A stretch of DNA of 64,000 nt, from positions 58,547,775 through 58,611,774 of the forward strand of contig OW121744.1 of assembly GCA_933228675.1 (NCBI GenBank), read 5' to 3'. Of the stretch, positions 54,782 through 64,000 are shown piece by piece. Each line of letters begins with the position of its first letter. The first letter of the stretch is position 1. The stretch is from Stomorhina lunata. Taxonomy: Eukaryota > Arthropoda > Insecta > Diptera > Rhiniidae. Made by a program: the position numbers and the translations under genes. The notes under the pieces are model-generated. The model was not told the origin of the DNA. It did not search any database and was given only the letters and a program-made list of their open reading frames with translations.

Positions 54782-55619
54782 TAGGGTTGCCAGTCGGCCT
54801 GGATTCGACTGGATTTTCCAGCTTTTTTAGAGCTTGTCCAGTGTCAAGCTAAAATTAAATTTGTCCAGCTGAAAGGTGAAGAATTGTAATTTTTTTATAT
54901 TTTTAAAGAAAAACTACTTTTATGAAAAAGAATGCATTAAAAGCTTTTGCTAAAGTGTATTTTTTTCTTTTTTACTAAATGATTTATGCGTTGATTAATT
55001 GATTGCTTGATCAAGTTCATTTTAATATTTATAAAATTACCCTCTATTTATAAAATTACCCTCTATCCTCATTACACTTACTTTACTTAAATGGTCCAAA
55101 GATAAGAAATAAAATCATAAGTAGGCAGATAAAAAATGAGAGCTTTATGTTTGATTTCGAAACATATGTCGTTATTTATGTTGACGGCGGTATCATGGTA
55201 TCAAGATAGACAAATTCTTTTACAACCTCGTAGCGATAGCTCTCAACGATCACTAATGGTCCAATTATAGAGGATTGCCTGCTTATAGAAATCATCAGTT
55301 TTGATTTGATTCATTTGCCCATTTTTTTAGATTCCTTCTCGATACAGTCAAATAGCGCAATGTGCGTCCCTTGATATCAATGTTATCGACAAACGCGAGT
55401 AGCATGTGTTTTCTTTAGAAAATTGCTTTAGATCTCGGACGATATCGCTGCGGTTAATTACGGTATTCGTAATTCGGTTTATCAAAAATTGAAAGGTTCA
55501 TCGAAGCAAATTATAAAAGCAAGTTTTTTACTATTAATGTCCAGCTAATTTTTGGATTGTGAAGTTTTTTTTTTTTGTCTTATGTCCAGCTTTTTCAGGA
55601 TTTGTGTCTGGCAACCCTA
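54782..55619. mobile_element. hAT-like element in a LINE
   Basis: Ends TAGGGTTGCCAG and complement, with the perfect 8-bp duplication TCTGTAGA (54774-54781, 55620-55627). Subterminal motifs GTCCAGCTT and GGATTTTCCAGC are repeated in both halves. It contains a fragment of LINE LB (55070-55440) as a secondary insertion. No transposase. Confidence 0.9.
55070..55440 (-). pseudogene. LINE LB fragment inside the hAT-like element
   Basis: The minus strand reads LLAFVDNIDIKGRTLR (55360-55415), the YADD block degraded to FVDN, followed by residues of the KExxKMG block. The fragment ends with the CATTTAAGTAAAGTAAG-type terminus near 55075-55090, i.e. the LB 3' tail. Confidence 0.65.
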
Positions 55620-55627
55620 TCTGTAGA

Positions 55628-56640
55628 CCATTACGATGTAGTTATTCTGATGGGAGACTTCAACGCCCAAGTAGGTTTTTCGAAAAGCAATTTCGAAAAT
55701 GTCATTGGCATACATGATATAGGTCTTCTTAACACAAACGGGCAGCTATTTACAGAAATCTATGCAAAGTAATCGGTAATTGGAGGAACAATGTTCAGCA
55801 ATAAGGCCATAAACCATCTTCTCATCGATACATTTGGATGTCTGATTGTACATTTATGTCATTTGATTGAGGAGCGAAAAGTGGCTAAAGGCAAAACACG
55901 TAGCCAAAAGTTGGATTTCTTGAGAGCACATAGCAATCTTGACAAACAAGTCAAGCAAAATCCACGCCGCTGGAAAAGACGGTATAGCAATAAAAGCCCA
56001 AACTGGGATCTCTATTTCTTGCTAAAAAGCTAACTTATAACAGAACCACAACCAGGCCACTTAAAAATAGTACCGGCGAACTCGTTACTTCAGAAACTGA
56101 GCAGCTAGAAATCTAGTATAATCATTCTATAGATCTTCTAGATGTTTCGGCACAACCTTCCTCCAGCATATGTAACTGACTGTAACCTCTCTGGAAAATC
56201 TGACATATGAATTCCCTTCAGTTTTGAAAATTGCGAGTGCTGTCAAGGCTTGCAATTTCCAACTGCTAGCCTTATCCGCCCAATAATAGAGGAGTTTTGG
56301 TGTAGTGAACAGCTGCAGGGGAAATATTATAAAAGTACTTTTAAATATTATCATCACAATTAAACTGAAATCAGCTCTAGAACCAGAACTCCGCCCTGAG
56401 CAAGCTTGTTTTTTTCCAGGTAGATCTTGTGTTGACCAAGCTAACACCCTTAGGGTGGTGGTTAAACATTCCGTAGAGTGGAAATCACCTCTGTTTCTAG
56501 TGTTCATCAACTTTAAGAAGGCATTTGATAAGTTTCCTCGCAATACCATTTGGAAAGCTCTTGAATGCGAAGGCACCCCTCAAAAACTAATATATCTTAT
56601 AAAAACCCTATATTGTCACTCAACATGAAAGTACCAGTAA
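55628..56640 (+). pseudogene. LINE LA: endonuclease to RT core
   Basis: Continues the split endonuclease: DHYDVVILMGDFNAQVG, then ENVIGIHDIGLLNTNGQLFT. The next frames carry NHLLIDTFG... and the linker. The RT part (56305-56628) reads KSALEPELRPEQACFFPGRS, CVDQANTLRVVVKHSVEWKS, PLFLVFINFKKAFDKFPRNT and IWKALECEGTPQKLIYLIKT. The RT block-A residue expected in xxxFIDFxKAFDS is N (FINFKKAFDK), so the first catalytic Asp is lost. YADD and later blocks are absent. Confidence 0.8.
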
Positions 56641-56689
56641 AGTACCTTATGAAAACCAGCTAGTGGTAGCATCGAAATTTTCGTTTGAT

Positions 56690-57080
56690 TTAATAAAAGA
56701 TCAGTATATATATCCATGTGGAATTTGTTTCTAAATTTGTAATTAAGGATTTGTTATGTACGGATTGTAAATTGTTTGGTGGCAACGCTATATTGAAGGG
56801 CGTGGTCCACCGCCATTTCCGTTGACATACCTCTATAGAAGCAGGGATTTGGTTTGTGGCGTATAGTAGATCTATATTTCTTATGCGACTCGACCACCAT
56901 ATATTAAGGATTTGCCGCAAACATTTGTTTGCAAATAATTTTATGCGTTTATCGATGGCATTTATGCTTTTCCAAGTTTCGCAACCATAATACAAGATGG
57001 ACTTGACATTCGAGCTATATATTCGTAACTTAGTTATTGTTTATATATGTCGAGATTTCCAAATGGAATTTGGTATTTTG
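56690..57080 (-). pseudogene. LINE LA C-terminus, opposite strand
   Basis: The minus strand has MYYGCETWKSINAIDKRIKL, FANKCLRQILNIWWSSRIRN, DLLYATNQIPASIEVCQRKW, RWTTPFNIAL (56690-56995). These are the post-RT blocks of the same family as the plus-strand copy that ends at 56640, arranged tail-to-tail. Confidence 0.8.
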
Positions 57081-58380
57081 ACTAGTATATCTTCATTCCA
57101 TGAGGTTGATAGAGCTTATACATATATATTTATAATATTTTGAATGCAGGTTCAAAAGAAATTTAAAGAAAATCTGATAAAGTAAACCTGATGTGTGTGA
57201 AACAGCACTTTGTATATATATGTGATCTCTGCTAGATTTATAAGGTCGACATTTTACTACCTATAAGACAGTCCAGAGGCTATGATGTGGGTTAGTCTTT
57301 GTTCAGCATATTTAGGCTGATTCGTCTCCAATTCGGTTAAATCGGCCTTTTCACTAATACCTTCTTTTAGCTAAAGGGGGTTATTCGTTATATCTTCGAT
57401 TAGTTGTTGGACGATTTGTGCACTTTTATTTTTCTGGAACACCCTATCTTGAGTCTTGTTTTAAAATTTAATTGGTTTTATCCTTGCGTTTTTTGAAACA
57501 TATCGGTTAGTAGATTTATTAAGATAAATTTTGTGATGCATTTTTAAACAAAATTTTATATTAATATACAAAGTTTTTTTAAACTAAATAGATGTTTGGA
57601 CACGACAAGATTCACTTCGATCCTAACCGAAAAGTCAAAGTTTAATGGTTATATCGAGCCCTAACCGCCAAAAAGACTCAAGCGCCAAAAACTAAAATTT
57701 ACAGGGGAAGCATTTTTTTAATATTTTTGGGCAGTGAATTGTACTTAAGTCTTTATTGTTTTTGCTGTAAAATCATAACGGAAAAATCTACTGCACTGAT
57801 ATTTTGTGAGATGATCATTAATAATTAATTTTAATAATAAAATGAGAATCGTCCATCATGTCGCTTACGCCATTTTGGCGGTTATGGCTCGATATGTATT
57901 TAATAGTTTTTAATATACACGACAACAAGAAGGTAGGCAAAATATCCATTTCTTCGAGACTGTACCTTCATGGAATAAATTTAAAAAAAAAAGTTACAAA
58001 GTTAAGTTACCCCCTATTTGCTCATATTCCAAATAGTACCGAACACGTGTCTTATTTTTTGTAGCTGATCTAAATGCATTTAACATTTTTATTTTCAGAG
58101 ATATAACATAAAAAAGATACACATTTATGCGTTAAAAAAAGTACCGAAAAATAGTTCTTACCCTTTTAGTTTATAGATATAGATATAACGTTACCGATTT
58201 TGCTCTAAAACAGACGAATTTCTATTCTTAGTAGATTTATATTTTGAAAATTTATCCAAACTATCCAAACTTAGACTCTCAAAATAATAACATTAATGGT
58301 TTTTAATCAAAATTTGCTGAAAAAAGTGACAAAAAAAACTTGGGTCATTTTTGACCCCATGTCTAATAAAATAAAAAAAG
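57081..58380. other. AT-rich non-coding stretch
   Basis: No frame or terminus recognised. Two blocks near 57590-57690 and 57860-57900 (CCTAACCGCCAAAAAG, CCATTTTGGCGGTTATGG) are mutually complementary and might be ends of a small degraded element. Confidence 0.4.
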
Positions 58381-59213
58381 GGTTAAGTTTACCCAATTTT
58401 GAAAAACAAAGAACCTGTTTATATTTTCCATAGTATGGATAATTTTATTCCATATAAACATTATTAAAATTGAACATAAATAAGATTTATGAATCATTTA
58501 CTCAAATTATGAGCAAAAAATTACTTTTTTTGCGAAATTCGTCGAATTCGAACACAAGGTACGGGAAAATGGTTTGAGATATCGACCTAAATTTTTTTTA
58601 GTTTTATTGTCTTTTTTTATCTATTTTAACACACCGATGAGATAAATTCAAATTTGTAATATTTGTTTAACAAAATTTTCAAAAAATAAAAAATGCGTTT
58701 TGAAACCCATCTGAGAAAAATGACCCATTTTCGATTATGAAAAAAGCTAAGTAAAAATTGTTATATTTTAACAAAATTTAACTATGAAGTACTTAGAAGT
58801 CTTAAAATGATAAATCATTTCTGACTTTGCTAGCTTTTGTCCAAAGTAGTTTTTTCTAGCGGTATATCCATAGGCGTATTGTCAAGGACACGAATTGTGG
58901 GGAGAAAATCGCAATAACTTCAAAACTGTTTTATGGATTTCAAATATTGATGACTTCAATTAAAGCTGCATTAGTTCACTTTTAGATTCTTTTATCTTTT
59001 CTCTTTAAAATAAATTGTAGAAGGACGAAATGTAGCAAAAACTGCAAATACTCTCAGTTTTCCCCATACAAATGGGCTCAAAAACTTTGGGACCGTTGCG
59101 CGGTCTCGTATCCTAAAAATAAATCAATAATATTTTGCACGCTTCCGATTGACATAATTTGGCCATATAATTCACTATTAGAAGTCGAGACAAAAGTTAA
59201 AAAACGACCCACC
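58380..59213. repeat. Diverged relative of the hAT foldback family, one arm
   Basis: Shares with 61690-62530 the blocks TTACTTTTTTTGCGAAATTC, TGAGATATCGACCTAA, TCAAGGACACGAATTGTGGG, CCCCATACAAATGGGCTC and GCGCGGTCTC. It ends with GACCCACCCTA at 59213, a variant of the TAGGGTGAC terminus. The left end was not found. Confidence 0.6.
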
Positions 59214-60015
59214 CTAATAAACACCTTTATTTTTGGTATTTTTGTGTTTCCGTAAGTTTTTTATATGGGAGCTATGGTCAAATTGCAATTTTGACAACAT
59301 TTTGTACATTAGCTGACATTGACATAAGACTTCCTTGAGCTTAATTTAGTGGTCATAGCTATTGAAGTTTACCATTTATTGGCATTTAAGTGTATTTTGG
59401 GAGGAGTTTAGTCTGTTTTCGTAAGTATTTTGTATGGGAGCAATGGTTAGATATGAACCGATTTCCGAACCGAAATTTTATATGCGTCATAGTGCTTATA
59501 TTGAACTTCTATATACCAAATTTTATCATCATAGCTGTCATAATTTGTAATTTTTTAGCAAATAAGCGATTATCCTAGGCGAGGTTATGTGGGAGCTAAG
59601 GTCAAATGTTAACCGTTTTTTTTTAAATTTTAATACCAAAATTTTCCCAAAAATTAAGAATATGTTTACCAAGTTTCAGGGCTAGTGACCGAATAATAAC
59701 ATCCGAACATATAAGAAACAATAATAATTATCTTTCAAATATGAGTATTTATAATAATTAAGAGAAGTTGAAGAAATTAATTAATTAATTATGACCGGGG
59801 AATAATTAAAATTTTAATAAATTTATCTACTGTTTTCTTAATGAATACACGAATAGATAATTATTTTTGTTCACTGAATTTACCTTGAAGTTTAAGTATT
59901 ATTAATGTTTTTGGCACAATTATATTATGATTTTCATCTTAGCTTTTTATAGATAAGAAAAGTTGTATAAACATACATATGTACATACGAGTATAATCTT
60001 TTATACATATACATA
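59214..60015. other. Non-coding, with foldback-family pieces
   Basis: ATGGGAGCTATGGTCAAATT and CGTAAGTATTTTGTATGGGA (59262-59440) resemble the foldback/(GTCY)n repeats. The remainder is AT-rich and unrecognised. Confidence 0.45.
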
Positions 60016-60023
60016 TGTAGCTG

Positions 60024-62722
60024 TAGGGTGACATTTTTTTGTATGAAGGAAAATGATTTTTTGAATTTTATAACTTTTTCTACGGAATATTGAGACACTA
60101 GGTCTAAAAGTTTGGATCTGAAAATTTGAGCCAAATCGGACAACGTTCCATGGACGCGCATCGAGTCCAAAGTTAAAGAGCCCATTTGAATGGGGAAAAA
60201 TTTGTTATTTTTTGTTTTTGCGAAATTTAGACCAAAACTGAATAGTTTTTACAAAAAATCAAAATCGTGAAAGACGAAAATCCAAGAGGTAGTTTAAAAG
60301 TTATTGCAGTTTTCCCCCGAAAATTCATGTCCTTGAAAACGCGCCTAAGGATATGCACCAAAAATTTTATGTTGTAAATAAAGAAATTCCAAAGTTAGAC
60401 ATTATTTATCCTTTAATGGCTTGTTACTACACCATTTTCAATTGAAATTGAGAAATATTCAATTGAAATTGAGAATATTCAATTGAAATTGAGAAATTTT
60501 TAATTGAAATTGAGAATTTTCAATTGAAAATGAGAAATTTTCAATTGAAATTGAGAATATTCATTTGAAATTGAGAAATTTTCAATTTAAATTGAGAATT
60601 TTTAATTAAAAATGAGAAATTTTCAATTGAAATTGAGAAAACCTTAATTGGAAATGAGAAACATTCAATTGAAATTGAGAAATTTTCAAATGAAATTGAG
60701 AATTTTTGAATTGAAATTGAGAAAAGCCCAATTGTAATTGAGAAATTTTCAATTGAAATTGAGAATTTTTAAATTTAAATTGAGAATTTTTCAATTGAAA
60801 TTGAGAAAAGCACAATTGAAAATGAGGTTTAATTTTTTAATTGAAATTGAGAAGTTTTCAATTGAAAATGGGAAATTTTCAATTGAAAATGAGAAATTTT
60901 CAATTGAAATTGAGAAATTTTCAATTGAAATTGAGAAATTTTAAATTGAAATTGAGAATTTTTCAGTTGAAATTGAGAAAACCCCAAATGAAATTTCAAT
61001 TTAGGTTTTCTCATTTTCAATTCTAAAATTCTCAATTTCAATTGAAAATTTCTCATTTTCAATTGAAAATTTCTCATTTTCAATTGGAAATTTCTCATTT
61101 CAAATTGAAAATTTCTCATTTTCAATTGAAAATTTCTCAATTTCAATTAAAAAAATCAACCTGATTTCCAATTGGGCTTTTCTCAATTTCAATTGAAGAA
61201 TTCTCAATTTAAATTTAAAAATATTCAATTTCAATTGAATATTTCTCATTTTCAATTGGGATTTTCTCAATTTCAATTTACAAATTCTCATTTTCAATTG
61301 AAAAATTCTCAATTTCAATTAAATATTTCTCAATTTCAATTGAAAATTTCTCATTTTCAACTGAAAATTCTCAATTTCAATTGAATATTTCTCAATTACA
61401 ATTGAAAAGTCTCAATTTCAATTGAAAATTTCTCAATTTCAATTGAAAATTCTCAATTCTAATTGAATATTTCTCAATTTCAATTGAAAATTCTCAATTT
61501 CAATTGAAAATTTCTCAATTCAATTTGAAAATTTCTCAATTACAATTGAAAATGGTGTAGTAAATAGTTCAGTTTTGTTTAAATATAATCAAATTTACTT
61601 ATTTTATTTCATGTTGGAAAAAGGTACATTTTTCTCAGGTCGGTTTCAAAAATCATTTTGTAATTTTTTAAAAAAATTGTTCAACAAATATTACAAATTT
61701 AGAATTTGCTCTCCAGTGTGTTAAAACAGACAAATGGGAGAACAAAATGTCGCTATGAAAATTTTCAGAAAATTCAAATTTTGACATTTGACAGCGGTGA
61801 AGAAAGGGTTAATCTCGTCCAATATTAAAAAACGCTTTAGCATAGGTTTTCCATTAACGAAGCAATAATATTAATTATCTTTTTTGTTAAAATTGAATAC
61901 AAGTAAAATTTACCGAGCATTTACTCGAATTTGGCCCAAAAATTTACATTTTCGCGAAATTCTTTAATGTGAAATCGCAGATACGGCGAAACGGTTCAAG
62001 ATATCGACAGAAGTTTTTTTTGGGTTTTTTCTCCCATTTGTCTGTTTTAACACACTAGAGAGCAAATTCTTAATTTGTAATATTTGTTGAACAAAATTTT
62101 CAAAAAATTAAAAAATTATTTTTGAAACCGACCTGAGAAAAATGTACCATTCCAACATGAAATAAACTAAGTAAATTTGATTATATTTAAACAAAAATGA
62201 ACTATTTACTAGTAACAAGCCATTATAAGTCATGTCTAACTTTGGAATTTCTTTATTTACAACATACAATTTTTGGTGCATATCCTTAGGCGCTTTTTCA
62301 AGGACATGAATTTTCGGGGGAAAACTACAATAACTTCAAAACTACCTCATGGATTTTCGTCTTTCACGATTTGAAATAAAGTTGCGTTAGTTCTCTTTAA
62401 TATTATATTATTTTTTCTTGTAAAAATTATTTATTTTTGGTATAAATTTCGTAAAAACAAAAAATGACCCATTTTTCCCCATACAAATGGGCTCTTAAAC
62501 TTTGCACCCGATGCGCGCCCATAGAACGTTGTCCGATTTGGCTCAAATTTTCAGATCTAAAGAAAAAAATAACCCATTTTTTCCCATACAAAAGGGCTCT
62601 TAAACTTTGGACTCGATGCGCGCCCATAGAACGTTGTCCAATTTGGCTCAAATTTTCAGATCTAAACTTTTAGACCTAGTGCCACAATATTCCGTAGAAA
62701 AACATTTGAAATCAAAGAAAAA
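60024..62722. mobile_element. hAT-type foldback element, copy 2 (right terminus lost)
   Basis: The left end TAGGGTGACATTTTTTTGTA (60024) matches copy 1 at 28190. The arms are inverted copies: CTACGGAATATTG, GAGCCAAATCGGACAACGTT and TGTCCTTGAAAACGCGCCTA on the left recur complemented at 62690, 62645/62535 and 62300-62280. The right terminus ends ATCAAAGAAAAA at 62722 and lacks the final 18-20 bp present in copy 1, yet the 8-bp duplication TGTAGCTG is intact on both sides (60016-60023, 62723-62730). A segment of about 105 bp in the right arm is tandemly duplicated (62467 and 62572). Confidence 0.85.
60430..61557. mobile_element. Inverted-minisatellite transposon (TA insertion)
   Basis: Element of 1128 bp beginning CACCATTTTCAATTGAAATT and ending with its complement, flanked by TA (60428-60429, 61558-61559). 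The left half is about 26 irregular units of TTTTCAATTGAAATTGAGAA. The right half is the same array inverted. Landmarks in odd units mirror each other about position 61000 (AATGAGGTTTAATTTTTTAA at 60820 against 61145-61160; GAAAAGCCCAATTG at 60721 against 61175). The insertion site is proved by an empty copy in the other arm of the host element, at 62200-62220. Frames of FQLKLRNFQLKM type are artefacts. Confidence 0.9.
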
Positions 62723-62730
62723 TGTAGCTG

Positions 62731-64000
62731 TTATGCATAAGTAACTTAGTCCCCTTAATATTTCTTCAATGTAAGAGTTTAATCTTGTTAATACAATATT
62801 ACAATTTTTTTTTCTATAATATTTTTTGTCTAGTAATCTTTATTTTACTGGAAGCATTTCGAATCTGGTGATAAATTGGGATATATGTTTGCAAATTTTT
62901 ACTTATATTCCTACAAATGTTTCAATTTAAAACACTCTTTCTTAAGTAACTTTAATGAATTTAATACTAAGCTTTAATTAAATACAATCTCTGATTTAAT
63001 ATAAAAATATTTTTTTGTTAATTAACTTTAATTCCATTATAAAAAATCGGCAATTCATCAAATTAGCCAAGAGTTTACCAACAGCTGTTGTTACTATTGG
63101 CTGCTTTCCCTTTCTTTCTATGTATGCATTTTGGTTAAATCAATTCCTTAAAATTATAATTAATTGTGGTCGATTAGTAATGGCCAGAGATGAGCACGTG
63201 AATATTTTTCGTATCACTATCAAAGCTCCCTAAAATTTAATTAAGTGAGATTAAAAAAGTCAAAATATACAAGTAATAAAATTGATTACCCTTTATTCAA
63301 AAATGGACCAATAACTTTACAAGTTTTTCTTAATTCTTAGAGGCATATCTGCGCTTAATTTTTTTATCACAGCAATAATTTCTCCTGAGTAAAGTTTTAC
63401 TTATGTCATTTCCGGCATAGGCTTCTAGGGTTAAATGCGGACCGGTTGTTACGAAAATATATATTTATGTTTACAAAAAACTAATCTCTAATCTTTTAGC
63501 AAAAATCTTCGATTATCTTTATAAGCGTTTTTGTGACTTTTGGGGTATTTAAGTATGTATCTTTTAATAGTTGGTCTTATATGGGGTATATGGTCAAATA
63601 TGGTCGCATATATACCGTATCAAAAGTTAAAGACATACAAAATGGGTATGTTTTGAAAAAAATCTTCAAAAATAAACTTTGAACCGCCTTTAAAACTGAA
63701 ACAAAGCTAATTTTATAATTTTGAAGAACTTTTAAAATTGTATATAAAATTTCATTAAATCGGAGATAGTAAGGTTAAAAATTCGTATTTTTGATTAAAA
63801 AATTTTGATTTTAACCAATACTAGATATAAGTAATATCTTTTCTATAACAGCCTTCTCGGCAGTAGTTTTGGAGGTACGCGGAGTAATGATTCGATTTTT
63901 TCTAAGTTACCTGTACTTTAATAACAAGCTCACAGAATATGATTCTAAATCGATCGTTATACTATTCCTATATATTTGTATTTCCGTAAAAATATAGAAA
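62731..64000. other. AT-rich non-coding stretch
   Basis: No supported coding frame or complete element. From about 63400 blocks such as TGCGGACCGGTTGTTACGAA and TTGGTCTTATATGGGGTA resemble the foldback/(GTCY)n families in degraded form. Confidence 0.45.

Noticed and set aside
57590..57900. Complementary CCTAACCGCC / GGCGGTTATGG blocks as a complete MITE
   Set aside because: The match is short and no target duplication could be found.
60606..61384. Frames rich in FQLKLRNFQLKM on both strands
   Set aside because: Minisatellite without stops in several frames. Coding potential is an artefact of the 20-bp unit.

Overview
The window is a strongly AT-rich stretch of eukaryotic, almost certainly higher-dipteran (fly) DNA. 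The signs are Jockey-type and RNase H-bearing non-LTR retrotransposons, DD37E and mariner-like transposons, many hAT-like elements, (GTCY)n-bearing repeats, tRNA-derived SINEs and simple (TA)n tracts. I find no intact host protein-coding gene. Nearly every longer open frame is either a decayed transposon protein or an artefact of simple sequence.

Layout. 1-6.6 kb holds remnants of three LINE families, a truncated mariner-like element, a small inverted-repeat element and a SINE. 6.6-8.4 kb is AT-rich non-coding DNA with no recognised element. 8.8-12.85 kb is a hAT-like element that landed in the tail of an interspersed repeat. 13-16 kb has LINE and SINE remnants. 16.5-22.1 kb carries three transposons with clear TA target duplications (two mariner-like, one DD37E). 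22.1-28.1 kb has a 993-bp tandem duplication with (GTCY)n tracts, another mariner-like copy broken by an AT minisatellite, and foldback fragments. 28.2-36.7 kb is a nest of elements: a hAT-type foldback holding a tRNA-bearing repeat, then a Tc1-like element holding a hAT-like element holding the inverted twin of that repeat. 37.2-41.1 kb has LINE remnants, one (Jockey-like) cut by the second DD37E copy. 41.1-53.9 kb holds two candidate non-coding first exons (plus strand, Inr at 41626 and 52669, donors at 42430 and 53410) with a Tigger-like remnant, a Helitron-like element, a foldback element and LINE and mariner fragments between them. 54-57 kb is a LINE whose endonuclease domain is split by a hAT-like insertion. 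58-62.7 kb has two more relatives of the hAT foldback family, one containing an unusual transposon whose whole body is an inverted minisatellite. 62.7-64 kb is AT-rich non-coding DNA.

The main biological content is a stratified record of transposition. Several insertions can be proved from target-site duplications, empty-site paralogues or reading frames that rejoin when the insert is ignored. Host function, if any, is regulatory or intronic: the two candidate first exons suggest the 5' region of a plus-strand gene lying to the right of the window. All alignments were done by eye, so boundaries without a stated target duplication are approximate.
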